A stretch of 64,000 nt of DNA from the NCBI RefSeq assembly GCF_001014615.2, contig NZ_LBCQ02000007.1:124001-188000 (forward strand), read 5' to 3'. The translations under genes and the position numbers were made by a program. Below the pieces are notes generated by a model. It was not told the origin of the DNA. It ran no database searches and saw nothing but the letters and a program-made list of their open reading frames with translations. Below, piece by piece: positions 7,459 through 16,970 of the stretch; position 1 is the first letter of the stretch; every line of letters starts with the position of its first letter. Origin of the DNA: Aquamicrobium sp. LC103. Its GTDB lineage: Bacteria; Pseudomonadota; Alphaproteobacteria; Rhizobiales; Rhizobiaceae.

Positions 7459-8676
7459 TTATTTGCGGCGACGGCAACGCCAGTTCCAATCGCGCTCCGG
7501 ACCGACGTCGATATGCACCGATTCCGTGTGGCAATAGGTACCCACGCCGCCGCGCCCGGGCATGGTGCGGACGAATTCCGCCAGTTCCCATTTGCCCACG
7601 CCCGGCACCTGCACGTCGGCCGCCGCGCAATACATATGCAGCGAATTGCGCGCGCCGCGCGCACGGCGATTGCGGTCCGGATCGCGGTAGCCGGAGGTGA
7701 TGACGACCTTGCGCCCGTAGTGACCCTCGACCGCCTTGAGGACCCGCACGAGCGACGGCTTCAGGCAGGCGACGTCGACGCTCTCGGTCTGCTTCAGCAA
7801 TCCGTTCGGCGCGAGACGGGCGAGACCGGCCGCGGAGGCGACCTGGTAGGAGCCTTCATCCTCATGGAGGTCGACGTCGCTGTCGTCGTCGAGGCCGGAT
7901 TTGCGGGTGATTTCGAAAAGCGCGTCGGCGCGCACGCCCGGCAAGGCTTCGCCGGTGTCGACGATCGGCCTCGACGACGAGGCCGAGGCGATCACCGGGC
8001 GGGTCGAGGCGAGCTTGACCAGCGGCTTGGTCTCGGCGGTTTCCGCCTTCGCCTGCTGGGAAGCGGGCTCCTTCTTGATCGGCGTCGGTGCCGCCGCCGC
8101 GCGAGCCGGCGAGAAGAATGCGGAGAGGAAGCCGCGTTTCTTCGGTTCCGCTTCCTGCGTTGCCGCCTGCTGTTGCGGCGGCGAGTTCTCGATGAACTGT
8201 TTCGGCGGGGAATTTTCTATGAATTGCGTCGCGGCGGCCTGGGCGTTCTGCCCGGAAGAGCCCTGTTGCTGTGGTTTTGTGCCGTCTGCGGCGGCCTGGG
8301 CCGGTTGTTCTGCCTGAGCGGCTTGCTGCTGCACCGGAGCCGGATTTGCATTCGCCGTGGACGTCTGGGCTTCGGCCCTGGGAGCCTGCGGCTGGACAGC
8401 GGCGAGCGCCGTTTCGGAGCCGGGTCGAATTCCGGGATAGGCGGCGACCGAATCGGGCAGGGAAGGGTCGTCCTCGTCCATCACCATGGCGCCGGGGTTG
8501 GACGCCGTGCCGTTGAAATCCGACGCTGCGCCCACCGAGGAGGTGTTGACGGCGGCCAGGCCGAATACCGTGTCGCTGTCGGAAGTCGCTGAGCAGGAGG
8601 ACAGGAGGACGGACGCGAGCGCAATAAGTACAGCGCTCTTGCCAACGCTTTTGCAGCGCGCTCGCTCAGCTCTCAA
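7459..8676 (-). CDS. M15-like peptidase domain lipoprotein
   Basis: A 405-residue exported protein. A lipoprotein signal peptide ends in LLSSC (Cys28). A long low-complexity Ala/Gln/Pro-rich linker (~residues 30-290) contains a tandem QFIENSPP repeat near residue 150. The C-terminal ~120 residues are a Peptidase_M15-type domain: ITSGYRDPDRNRR, the zinc-site pattern SLHMYCAAADVQ and HTESVHIDVGP. Homologous domains cleave or bind peptidoglycan peptides, so a cell-wall role is likely. The start is probably the TTG at 8676, which has AGGAAGGGG 8 bp upstream; no ATG fits the signal peptide. The 243 bp between it and phaC show no other gene. Confidence 0.85.
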   Translation of the reverse strand: MRAERARCKSVGKSAVLIALASVLLSSCSATSDSDTVFGLAAVNTSSVGAASDFNGTASNPGAMVMDEDDPSLPDSVAAYPGIRPGSETALAAVQPQAPRAEAQTSTANANPAPVQQQAAQAEQPAQAAADGTKPQQQGSSGQNAQAAATQFIENSPPKQFIENSPPQQQAATQEAEPKKRGFLSAFFSPARAAAAPTPIKKEPASQQAKAETAETKPLVKLASTRPVIASASSSRPIVDTGEALPGVRADALFEITRKSGLDDDSDVDLHEDEGSYQVASAAGLARLAPNGLLKQTESVDVACLKPSLVRVLKAVEGHYGRKVVITSGYRDPDRNRRARGARNSLHMYCAAADVQVPGVGKWELAEFVRTMPGRGGVGTYCHTESVHIDVGPERDWNWRCRRRK

Positions 8677-8919
8677 CGCTATTTCCCCTTCCTTGAGTCC
8701 GGGTTCAAAAACCGTACGCTGCTCCTTAAAACCAGCGGAGCTATTAATTCCCCCGAGCCCGGATTCGAGACCTAACGAATCTCGAAACTTTCCGCAACTC
8801 CCGGGTATGAATCAAATGAGGCGAGAACATGGTGGTGCCTTGAAATCGCCGATTTTCTTACCGGATTTAAGCGTTATCCACCGCGACGGCGAGTACAGGC
8901 GAAGTCAGAATTCATCTGC

Positions 8920-10752
8920 CTACACTCTCACCTTCACATAATCTCCGGGTGCATCCGCCAATATTTGAAGGTTTTCTCCGATCTTGCGGGCAGCGACCGT
9001 GTGCCCGTCATGCCGTTCGATCCAGGCCTGCCAGTGCGGCCACCATGAGCCGGGTGTTTCCTTCGCGCTGGCGATCCAGTCCTCGAACGCGCCTTCCGGC
9101 TTTCCATTCGTCCAGTACTGGTATTTCTTCTGGGAAGGTGGATTGACCACGCCGGCGATGTGACCGGAACCGGCCATGACATATTCGACCTCGCCGCCGA
9201 AATAGCTGCTTCCGAGAAACACCGAGCGCGCGGGGGCGATGTGGTCTTCGCGCGAGGCCAGATTGTAGACCGGTATCTTCACGTCCGAGAGTGAAAGCTT
9301 GCGGCCGGCAAGCCGCATCTCGCCTTTCACCAGGTTGTTCTCCAGATAGCAATTGCGTAAGTAGAACGAGTGGTTGGCGGCGGTCATTCGAGTGGAATCG
9401 GAATTCCAGTAGAGCAGGTCGAACGGCAACGGGTCCTTGCCGCGCATATAGTTGTTGACGACGTAGGGCCAGATCAGGTCGCCGGCGCGCAGCATGTTGA
9501 AGGCCATCGCCATGCGCGTGCCGTCGAGATAGCCCTTGCCCTCCATCGCGCGTTCCAGGGCGGCGATCTGGTCCTCGTCGACGAAGACCTTGAGATCCCC
9601 CGCATGGGTGAAATCGACCTGCGTGGTGAAGAAGGTCGCGGTCGCGATGCGCTCGTCGCCTTCCTTGGCCATCAGCGCGAGTGCGGCGGCGAGCAGCGTA
9701 CCGCCCACGCAATAGCCGATCGCGTTGACCTGCTTCTCGCCCGTCGCCTGCTCGACCGTGTCGAGCGCGAATTGGATTCCCTCGCGGATGTAGTCTTCCC
9801 AGTCCTTGCGGCCGTGGCGCCGGTCGGGATTGACCCACGATATCACGAAGACGCTGTGGCCTTGCTCGGTTGCCCAGCGGATGAAGGATTTCTCCGGATT
9901 GAGGTCGAGAATGTAGAACTTGTTGATCCAGGGCGGGCAGATGAGGAGAGGGCGCTTGAGAACTTCCTGCGTCGCCGCTGCATACTGGATGATCTCCGCG
10001 ATCTCGCTGCGGGCGATCACCTTCCCTTGCGTGGTGGCGATGTTCCTGCCGACCTCGAAGCGAGAGGGGTCGGCCTGCCTGATCTTTAGGTCGCCGTGGC
10101 CGGCGGTGATGTCTTCCGCCAGCATGCGCATGCCGCGGACCAGATTTTCGCCGTTGCTGGCCACGGTTTCTCGGAAGAGCTCGGGATTGGTGAGAATGAA
10201 ATTCGAGGGCGAGATCGCCTGGGTGATCTGCTTGACGTAGAACTCGGCCTTGTGGCGGGTGTGCTCGTCCAGTCCCTCGGCGTGGGTCACGAGGTCGCCC
10301 GCCCAGCGGGAGGTCACCAGATAGGCCTGCTTGAGGAAGTCGAAGAACGCGTTGCGGCCCCATTCGGGATCCTGGAAGCGCTTGTCGCCGCGTTCGGGCT
10401 TGACCGCGTCCTCCAATTTGGGCTCGCCGGCGGTGCGCTGCACGGCATTCGCCCACACTTCCATGTACCCGGAGAAAAGCCGTGTCTGCGCCTCGAGCGC
10501 GCGGGCGGGATCGGAGAGCCAGTATTCGGTGAGCTTGGAGAACGTCTTGACCATGTCGGCCACGGGCTCGGCGAGCGCGTCGCGCATTTCTCCCTTCTCG
10601 CGCGGCTCGGCCCAGGCCGAGGCGGCCTTGCCCGCCTGCTCGATCATCCGTGCGAGATTGAGGGCGAACGTTTCCGGGTCTTTCACCAGATATTGTTCGA
10701 CTGACGATGGCGCTTCCCCGTGGCTCTTGCCCGAATCGTTGCTTGTAGCCAT
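8920..10752 (-). CDS. phaC: Class I poly(3-hydroxyalkanoate) synthase
   Basis: A ~610-residue PHA synthase that polymerises (R)-3-hydroxyacyl-CoA on the granule surface. The catalytic triad is visible: Cys348 in the lipase-like box GYCVGG, Asp503 in SREDHIAP and His531 in GSGHIAGV. The class I N-terminal PhaC_N domain is complete (NPELFRETVASNGENLVRGM, PLLICPPWINKFYILDL). Length fits single-subunit class I enzymes. The start is uncertain: the ATG at 10752 has GGAGGA about 12 bp upstream, while another in-frame ATG lies at 10803. No phaA, phaB or phasin gene is adjacent. Confidence 0.96.
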   Translation of the reverse strand: MATSNDSGKSHGEAPSSVEQYLVKDPETFALNLARMIEQAGKAASAWAEPREKGEMRDALAEPVADMVKTFSKLTEYWLSDPARALEAQTRLFSGYMEVWANAVQRTAGEPKLEDAVKPERGDKRFQDPEWGRNAFFDFLKQAYLVTSRWAGDLVTHAEGLDEHTRHKAEFYVKQITQAISPSNFILTNPELFRETVASNGENLVRGMRMLAEDITAGHGDLKIRQADPSRFEVGRNIATTQGKVIARSEIAEIIQYAAATQEVLKRPLLICPPWINKFYILDLNPEKSFIRWATEQGHSVFVISWVNPDRRHGRKDWEDYIREGIQFALDTVEQATGEKQVNAIGYCVGGTLLAAALALMAKEGDERIATATFFTTQVDFTHAGDLKVFVDEDQIAALERAMEGKGYLDGTRMAMAFNMLRAGDLIWPYVVNNYMRGKDPLPFDLLYWNSDSTRMTAANHSFYLRNCYLENNLVKGEMRLAGRKLSLSDVKIPVYNLASREDHIAPARSVFLGSSYFGGEVEYVMAGSGHIAGVVNPPSQKKYQYWTNGKPEGAFEDWIASAKETPGSWWPHWQAWIERHDGHTVAARKIGENLQILADAPGDYVKVRV

Positions 10753-10850
10753 GCTCAGCGCTGGTCCTCCGAGGGCCTTTTGTTTCATGCTATCATGGGA
10801 CATACATCCCGGTCCAACCGTGATAAATAGACACGTTGCGAGGAAACTTC

Positions 10851-11228
10851 ATGACAACTCGCTCGAATGCGACCGACGGGGACCATGTGACGCATTGGCG
10901 CTGGATCGCGGCACTGCCGCTGATGGCCGGGTTGCTCGGCGGCTGCGGAACGACGACGATCGACGACGCCGTGCCGGGCTCCGCGAGCGCGACCTCGGCT
11001 CGCGCCGCGACGGCACCCGAATACCCCAATCTCAACATCCGCCCGTCCACCGCCGGAACCCAGTTCACGCCCGAGGAGAAGGCCGCGAACACGACGCAGT
11101 TGCAATCGATCCGCGAGCGCCAGGCGGCATCGCTGCGAACCAACCAGGAGCCCGACCGCTCGGCCGAGCTGCGCCGGCTCGCCGGCACCCATGGCGATGC
11201 GGCCTTGAAGGAGATCGAAGCGGAGTGA
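10851..11228 (+). CDS. Small hypothetical lipoprotein
   Basis: A 125-residue protein with a signal peptide and lipobox (LLGGC, Cys32), a Thr/Ala/Ser-rich linker and a charged helical C-terminus (SIRERQAASLRTNQEP). The ATG at 10851 has GAGGA 7 bp upstream. It is divergent from phaC across a short gap and 84 bp ahead of the aminotransferase. I do not recognise a characterised family; small lipoproteins beside phaC occur in related rhizobia but a link is not shown. Confidence 0.75.
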   Translation: MTTRSNATDGDHVTHWRWIAALPLMAGLLGGCGTTTIDDAVPGSASATSARAATAPEYPNLNIRPSTAGTQFTPEEKAANTTQLQSIRERQAASLRTNQEPDRSAELRRLAGTHGDAALKEIEAE

Positions 11229-11312
11229 CGCTATCGACCGGACCCGCGATTGGGTGTATAGCGCGGCTCCGAAGGCCTGCTGAAAGAGGCCTGTTTTCAC
11301 GGGAACCCGAAA

Positions 11313-12530
11313 ATGGAAGAGTTTCACAAGGTCCGCAGGCTTCCGCCCTACGTTTTTGAACAGGTGAACAGGCTCAAGGCCGCCGCCCGTTCAGCCGGAG
11401 CCGACATCATCGACCTTGGCATGGGCAATCCCGATCTTCCGACGCCGGCGGCGATCGTCGACAAGCTGTGCGACGTGGTGCGCGACCCGCGCACGCATCG
11501 CTATTCGTCCTCGCGCGGCATTCCCGGCCTGCGTCGGGCGCAGGCGAATTATTATGCGCGCCGCTTCGGTGTGAAGCTGGATCCCGAGCGCCAGATCGTC
11601 GCCACGCTCGGCTCCAAGGAGGGCTTCGCCAACATGGCGCAGGCGATCACCGCGCCGGGCGACGTGGTGCTTTGTCCCAACCCGACCTATCCGATCCATG
11701 CCTTCGGCTTCATCATGTCGGGCGGCGTCATCCGTTCCATCCAGGCGGAACCGGACAGCGGCTTCATTCCGGCGCTCGAGCGCGCCGTCAAGCATTCTAT
11801 CCCCAAGCCGCTGGCGCTGATCATGAACTACCCGTCAAACCCGACGGCGCATGTCGCCTCGCTCGACTTCTACAAGGACGTGGTCGCCTACGCCCGCAAG
11901 AACGACATCATCATCCTGTCCGACCTCGCCTATGCCGAGATCTATTTCGACGGCGCGCCGCCGCCCTCGATCCTGCAGGTGCCGGGCGCGATCGACGTGG
12001 CGGTCGAGTTCACCTCCATGTCCAAGACCTTCTCCATGCCCGGCTGGCGCATGGGCTTCGCCGTCGGCAACGAGCGTCTCATCTCCGCGCTCACCCGCGT
12101 GAAATCCTATCTCGACTACGGCGCGTTCACCCCGATCCAGGTGGCCGCGACGGCGGCGCTCAACTCGGACGGGGCGGAGATCACCGAGGTGCGCGAGGTC
12201 TATCATCGCCGCCGCGATGTTATGGTCGACGCCTTCGGCCGCGCTGGCTGGACCGTTCCGCCGCCGGCGGCGACCATGTTTGCCTGGGCGCCGATCCCCG
12301 AGGGCTTCCGCCATCTCGGCTCGCTGGAATTCTCCAAGCTTTTGGTCGAGAAGGCGGACGTGGCCGTCGCGCCGGGCATTGGTTTCGGCGAGCATGGCGA
12401 CGATTACGTCCGCATCGCGCTGGTCGAGAACGAGCACCGCATCCGCCAGGCCGCGCGCAACATCAAGCGCTTCCTCGGCACCGCCGGCGAGACGCCGGAC
12501 AATGTCATAGCTCTCAGCGCCCGACGCTGA
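11313..12530 (+). CDS. Class I/II PLP-dependent aminotransferase (AlaC / LL-DAP aminotransferase-like)
   Basis: A 405-residue fold-type I aminotransferase. The PLP lysine is in SMSKTFSMPGWR (Lys238); other family landmarks are GMGNPDLPTP, PNPTYPIHAFG, NYPSNPTAH and SDLAYAEIYFDG. This subgroup includes AlaC-type alanine aminotransferases and proteins labelled LL-diaminopimelate aminotransferase, and sequence alone does not settle the substrate. It is 42 bp upstream of homoserine dehydrogenase on the same strand; the pairing is common in rhizobia and suggests a role in aspartate- or pyruvate-family amino-acid metabolism. Confidence 0.88.
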   Translation: MEEFHKVRRLPPYVFEQVNRLKAAARSAGADIIDLGMGNPDLPTPAAIVDKLCDVVRDPRTHRYSSSRGIPGLRRAQANYYARRFGVKLDPERQIVATLGSKEGFANMAQAITAPGDVVLCPNPTYPIHAFGFIMSGGVIRSIQAEPDSGFIPALERAVKHSIPKPLALIMNYPSNPTAHVASLDFYKDVVAYARKNDIIILSDLAYAEIYFDGAPPPSILQVPGAIDVAVEFTSMSKTFSMPGWRMGFAVGNERLISALTRVKSYLDYGAFTPIQVAATAALNSDGAEITEVREVYHRRRDVMVDAFGRAGWTVPPPAATMFAWAPIPEGFRHLGSLEFSKLLVEKADVAVAPGIGFGEHGDDYVRIALVENEHRIRQAARNIKRFLGTAGETPDNVIALSARR

Positions 12531-12572
12531 GGGCAATTCTTGCAAATTTCTGTTGTTGAGGGTGCCCCGGGC

Positions 12573-13886
12573 ATGAGCGAAGCATTGCGTGTTGGAATTG
12601 CCGGACTGGGCACCGTCGGCGCATCCGTGGCGCGGATATTGCACGACAAGGCGGCTGAACTGACGCGGCAGTGCGGGCGGCCGATCGTCGTCGCTGCTGT
12701 TTCCGCGCGCGACCGCGCCCGCGACCGCGGCGTCGATCTTTCCGACGCGCAATGGTTCGACGATCCGGTCGAGCTTGCTCGGGCCGCTGAGATCGACGTT
12801 TTCGTCGAACTGATCGGCGGCGAGGACGGCGCGGCGCGCGCCTGCGTCAAGGCTGCGCTCGAGGCCGGCCGCCACGTGGTCACCGCCAACAAGGCGCTCC
12901 TTGCCAAGCATGGGCTTTCGCTCGCCGAAGTCGCGGAGAAGAGGGGCGTGCTCCTCAATTACGAGGCGGCGGTCGCCGGCGGCATTCCGGTCATCAAGAC
13001 GATGCGCGAGGCGATGGCCGGCAACGCCGTGTCGCGCATCTTCGGCATCATGAATGGCACCTGCAACTACATCCTCACCCGTATGGAGGCAGAGGGTATT
13101 TCCTTCGAGGAATGCCTGAAGGACGCGCAACGGCTCGGCTATGCCGAGGCGGATCCGACCTTCGACATCGAAGGGCACGACACCGCGCACAAACTGGCCA
13201 TTCTCACGAGCCTGGCCTTCGGAAACCGCATCGCCGCCGACGACATCTACATGGAAGGCATCTCGAACATCACCCAGGCCGACATCCGCGCGGCCGGCGA
13301 ACTCGGCTACCGCATCAAGCTCCTCGGCGTGGCGCAGCGCACCGAGAGCGGCATCGAGCAGCGCGTGCATCCGACCATGGTGCCGACGGCGTCGGTGATC
13401 GCACAGGTCCACGGCGTCACGAATGCGGTCGCGATCGAGACCGACATCCTGGGCGAACTCCTTCTCTCCGGTCCTGGCGCCGGTGGCAACGCCACCGCTT
13501 CCGCCGTGGTCGGCGACATAGCCGACATCGCCAAGAGCCGGCCCGGCTTCCAGCACGGACCGGTCTTCGGCCGGCCGGTCAGGGAGCTGTCGCCCTACAA
13601 GAAGGCGCGCATGCGCGCCCATGCCGGCGGCTATTTCATCCGCCTGACCGTCCACGACCGTACCGGCGTCTTCGCGGCGATCGCCAAGCGCATGGCCGAA
13701 AACGACATCTCGCTGGAATCGATCGTCCAGCATGCCAACGGCGCCAACACCGCCGACCAGAAGACCGTGATCCTCGTCACCCACGAGACGACGGAAGCCG
13801 CGGTGCGCAAAGCCGTCGACGGCGTCACAAAGGACGGCCATCTCCTCGACAAGCCGCAGGTCATCCGCATCGAGCGCGCCGCCTGA
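12573..13886 (+). CDS. hom: Homoserine dehydrogenase
   Basis: A 437-residue NAD(P)-dependent enzyme reducing aspartate semialdehyde to homoserine, the branch to threonine and methionine. The N-terminal Rossmann fold reads VGIAGLGTVGASVA; the catalytic domain has NGTCNYILTRM and a Lys-containing region LGYAEADPTFDIEGHDTAHK; a C-terminal ACT domain (~residues 350-430, from YFIRLTVHDRTGVFAAIAKRM) implies feedback control by an amino acid. The ATG at 12573 follows GAGGG. It sits in a plus-strand run with the aminotransferase upstream and glpX downstream. Confidence 0.95.
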   Translation: MSEALRVGIAGLGTVGASVARILHDKAAELTRQCGRPIVVAAVSARDRARDRGVDLSDAQWFDDPVELARAAEIDVFVELIGGEDGAARACVKAALEAGRHVVTANKALLAKHGLSLAEVAEKRGVLLNYEAAVAGGIPVIKTMREAMAGNAVSRIFGIMNGTCNYILTRMEAEGISFEECLKDAQRLGYAEADPTFDIEGHDTAHKLAILTSLAFGNRIAADDIYMEGISNITQADIRAAGELGYRIKLLGVAQRTESGIEQRVHPTMVPTASVIAQVHGVTNAVAIETDILGELLLSGPGAGGNATASAVVGDIADIAKSRPGFQHGPVFGRPVRELSPYKKARMRAHAGGYFIRLTVHDRTGVFAAIAKRMAENDISLESIVQHANGANTADQKTVILVTHETTEAAVRKAVDGVTKDGHLLDKPQVIRIERAA

Positions 13887-14079
13887 AGGCGCGCCACTTC
13901 CGCGCGGGCAATTCAGGGCGCCGTATTTCGCGCCATGCTGCGATGCGTCACAAATATTCAATCGATTCATGTTCTGAAGGATGCGTTCAAGGGCTTGACG
14001 GCCCTTGCCGCCGACGTGCCTCTTTGACAAAAGGACACCGTCCGTTCGGACATTCGCAGCAATCACGCAGGAAGAAAAC

Positions 14080-15057
14080 ATGGCTAAAACCGCTTCGTCC
14101 GGTCTCGATCGTATTTTGACGCTGGAGCTCGTCCGCGTCACCGAGCGCGCGGCGGTGGCCGCCGCCAGGCTGCGCGGTCGCGGCGACGAGAAGGCCGCCG
14201 ACCAGGTCGCCGTCGACGCGATGCGGTCGGAACTGAACCGCCTGCCGATCTCCGGCACGGTGGTCATCGGCGAGGGCGAGCGCGACGAGGCGCCGATGCT
14301 CTATATCGGCGAGGAAGTGGGAACCGGCGACGGTCCGGGCGTCGACATCGCTCTCGATCCGCTGGAGGGAACCACGATCTGCGCCAAGAACCTGCCCAAT
14401 TCGCTGGCCGTCATCGCGATCGCGGAGAAGGGCAGCCTGCTCTACGCGCCCGACGTCTACATGGACAAGATCGCGATCGGACCGGGCTATCCCGCGGGGG
14501 TCGTGGATATCGACGCCTCGCCGGTCGAGAACATCGACAGCCTCGCCAAGGCGAAGGGCGTTCCCGTCAACGAGATCACGGCGTGCATTCTCGACCGGCC
14601 GCGCCATGCGCGCCTCATCGAGGCGGTGCGCGCGACCGGTGCGGCGATCCGGCTGATCGGCGACGGCGACGTGGCCGGCGTCATCCATACGACCGACCCG
14701 GAAGAGACCGGCATCGACATCTATCTCGGTACAGGCGGCGCGCCGGAGGGCGTTCTGGCGGCCGCCGCGCTGCGCTGCATCGGCGGCCAGATGCAGGGTC
14801 GGCTCCAGCTCAACACCGAGGACAAGGTCGCGCGCGCTGCCAAGATGGGCATTGCCGACCCGACCAAGGTCTACAAGATGGAGGAGATGGCGCGCGGCGA
14901 CGTGCTGTTCGCCGCGACCGGCGTCACCGACGGCAATCTGCTTGCCGGCGTGAAATTCGGTCGTGATTCCATCCAGACCCACACGATCGTCATGCGCTCC
15001 TCCTCCGGCACGGTCCGCGAGATCAAGGCGCGTCACCAGGACCTCGACAAATTCTGA
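14080..15057 (+). CDS. glpX: Class II fructose-1,6-bisphosphatase (GlpX type)
   Basis: A 325-residue Li-sensitive sugar-phosphatase fold enzyme of gluconeogenesis. Family motifs are IGEGERDEAPMLYIGEEVG, the metal-binding stretch DIALDPLEGTT, and the substrate-site region YLGTGGAPEGVLAAAALRC. The ATG at 14080 is preceded by GGAAGA. The 193-bp gap after hom contains no gene. The gene is followed after 65 bp by recJ, an arrangement typical of rhizobia. Confidence 0.95.
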   Translation: MAKTASSGLDRILTLELVRVTERAAVAAARLRGRGDEKAADQVAVDAMRSELNRLPISGTVVIGEGERDEAPMLYIGEEVGTGDGPGVDIALDPLEGTTICAKNLPNSLAVIAIAEKGSLLYAPDVYMDKIAIGPGYPAGVVDIDASPVENIDSLAKAKGVPVNEITACILDRPRHARLIEAVRATGAAIRLIGDGDVAGVIHTTDPEETGIDIYLGTGGAPEGVLAAAALRCIGGQMQGRLQLNTEDKVARAAKMGIADPTKVYKMEEMARGDVLFAATGVTDGNLLAGVKFGRDSIQTHTIVMRSSSGTVREIKARHQDLDKF

Positions 15058-15122
15058 GGAAGGGACTGGCATTTGGCCGCCGCTTCTCTACCGTGTCCTG
15101 CGGACATGGGGCGTGAGCGGAG

Positions 15123-16904
15123 ATGGCGGAAAAGCGCTTGTTTCTTGACGTACGGCGTTCGGCGACCGGGCTTGCCTGGGAGCACCGGCTCGACCAGAGG
15201 GCCGAGAACGTCGCGCTGGCGATCGCCCAGGGCCATGGGGTTCCCGACATCGTCGCCCGCGTGCTTGCCGCGCGCGGCGTCACGCAGGACGATGCCCGCG
15301 GCTTCCTCGATCCGACGATCCGCGACCTCTTGCCTGATCCCAAGTCGCTGACCGACATGGAGACCGCGGCGGAGCGCATCGCGGATGCGATCGCCCGGCA
15401 CGAAAGGGTGGCGATCTTCGGCGACTATGACGTCGACGGCGCGGCCTCCTCGGCGCTCCTGAAGCGGTTCCTGGACCATTACGGGAATGCCTCCGAGATC
15501 TACATTCCCGACAGGATTTTCGAGGGTTACGGGCCGAATCCGGATGCAATGCGCGAACTCGTCGCGCGCGGCGCCAACCTGATCGTCACAGTCGATTGCG
15601 GCACCAACAGCGCCGCGGCCGTCGCGGCGGCCACGGAGGCGGGCGCCGATGTCGTCGTCCTCGATCACCATCAGGTCGGCGGCGAGCTCCCTCCCGCGCT
15701 GGCGGTGGTGAACCCCAATCGCGAGGACGATCTGTCGGGGCAGGGGCACCTTTGCGCTGCGGGCGTGGTGTTCGTCACGCTGGTGCGCGTGGCGAGCATT
15801 CTGCGCGAGCGGGATTTTGCGCAGCGTCCTCCCGATCTTCTGTCGCTGCTCGATCTCGTCGCGCTGGCAACGGTCTGCGACGTGGTGCCCCTTGTCGGCA
15901 TCAACAGGGCATTCGTCGTCAAGGGGCTGATCGCGATCCGCAGGATGGCGAATGCCGGCCTTGCCGCGCTCACCCGCGTGTCCCGGATCGGCGAGCCGGT
16001 GAACGCCTTCCATTTCGCCTTTCTCATCGGGCCGCGCATAAATGCGGGCGGGCGCATCGGCGATGCCGCGCTTGGCAGCAGGCTGTTGGCGACCGACGAT
16101 CCGGTGGAGGCGGCGGCGATCGCCGAGACGCTCGACCGGCTCAACCAGGAGCGCCAGGCGCTGGAACAGGGCATGCTGGCGGAGGCGCGGGCGGAAGCCG
16201 ACGCGGAACTGGCGACGGGCCATGGTCCCGCCGTCGTCGTCACCGCGAGCGAGAGCTGGCATCCGGGCATCGTCGGACTGCTCGCCTCGAGACTCAAGGA
16301 CCATGCGCGCCGACCGGCCTTCGCGATCGCGTTCAATCCCAACGGCGTGGGAACCGGCTCGGGCCGCTCGATAACCGGTTTCGACATGGGCAGGATGGTG
16401 CGGGAAGCCGTGCGGCGCGGCCTGCTCGTCAAAGGCGGCGGCCATGCGATGGCGGCCGGGATAACGGTCGAACGCGCCAATCTCGGTAAGCTCAGGGCGT
16501 TTTTCGAGGAGTTTGCGGCGGAAGAGGTGTTCCGCCTGCGCCACGAGGAAACCCTGCGCATCGACGCGGCGCTGTCGGCCGACGGTGCCAATTTCGATCT
16601 CCTGGACGCGCTGGAGAGTGCCGGCCCCTACGGCGCGGGTCACCCGCAGCCGCTGCTCGCCCTGCCGCGCCATCGCCTTGCCGACGTGCGCCAGGCCGGC
16701 ACCGGCCACATCCGCGTCGAGTTGCGCTCGCAGACCGGAGCGCGGCTGCAGGCCATGGCCTTTCGATCCGTCGACACCGAGCTCGGCAATTTTCTTTTCG
16801 CCAATCGCGGCCAGACGATCCACGTCGCCGGCACGCTCTCGTCGAATTACTGGAACGGTTCGCGCTCGGTGCAATTCAGGATCACCGACGCCGCGCAGGC
16901 TTAG
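15123..16904 (+). CDS. recJ: Single-stranded-DNA-specific 5'-3' exonuclease RecJ
   Basis: A 593-residue DHH-family nuclease for recombination and mismatch repair. The phosphoesterase motifs are present: FGDYDVDGAAS (~residues 99-109, three Asp), VTVDCGTN and VVLDHHQVGG (the DHH motif), plus a DHHA1 domain with the substrate-binding region GTGSGRSITGFDM and GGGHAMAAG, and a C-terminal OB fold. Length matches family norms. The start is the ATG at 15123. Confidence 0.95.
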   Translation: MAEKRLFLDVRRSATGLAWEHRLDQRAENVALAIAQGHGVPDIVARVLAARGVTQDDARGFLDPTIRDLLPDPKSLTDMETAAERIADAIARHERVAIFGDYDVDGAASSALLKRFLDHYGNASEIYIPDRIFEGYGPNPDAMRELVARGANLIVTVDCGTNSAAAVAAATEAGADVVVLDHHQVGGELPPALAVVNPNREDDLSGQGHLCAAGVVFVTLVRVASILRERDFAQRPPDLLSLLDLVALATVCDVVPLVGINRAFVVKGLIAIRRMANAGLAALTRVSRIGEPVNAFHFAFLIGPRINAGGRIGDAALGSRLLATDDPVEAAAIAETLDRLNQERQALEQGMLAEARAEADAELATGHGPAVVVTASESWHPGIVGLLASRLKDHARRPAFAIAFNPNGVGTGSGRSITGFDMGRMVREAVRRGLLVKGGGHAMAAGITVERANLGKLRAFFEEFAAEEVFRLRHEETLRIDAALSADGANFDLLDALESAGPYGAGHPQPLLALPRHRLADVRQAGTGHIRVELRSQTGARLQAMAFRSVDTELGNFLFANRGQTIHVAGTLSSNYWNGSRSVQFRITDAAQA

Positions 16905-16970
16905 GATCGAAAGCGGGAACTGCTCAAGCCGACGAGCCGCTCATACGTCCGTTCGGACAAATGGGGCGGT

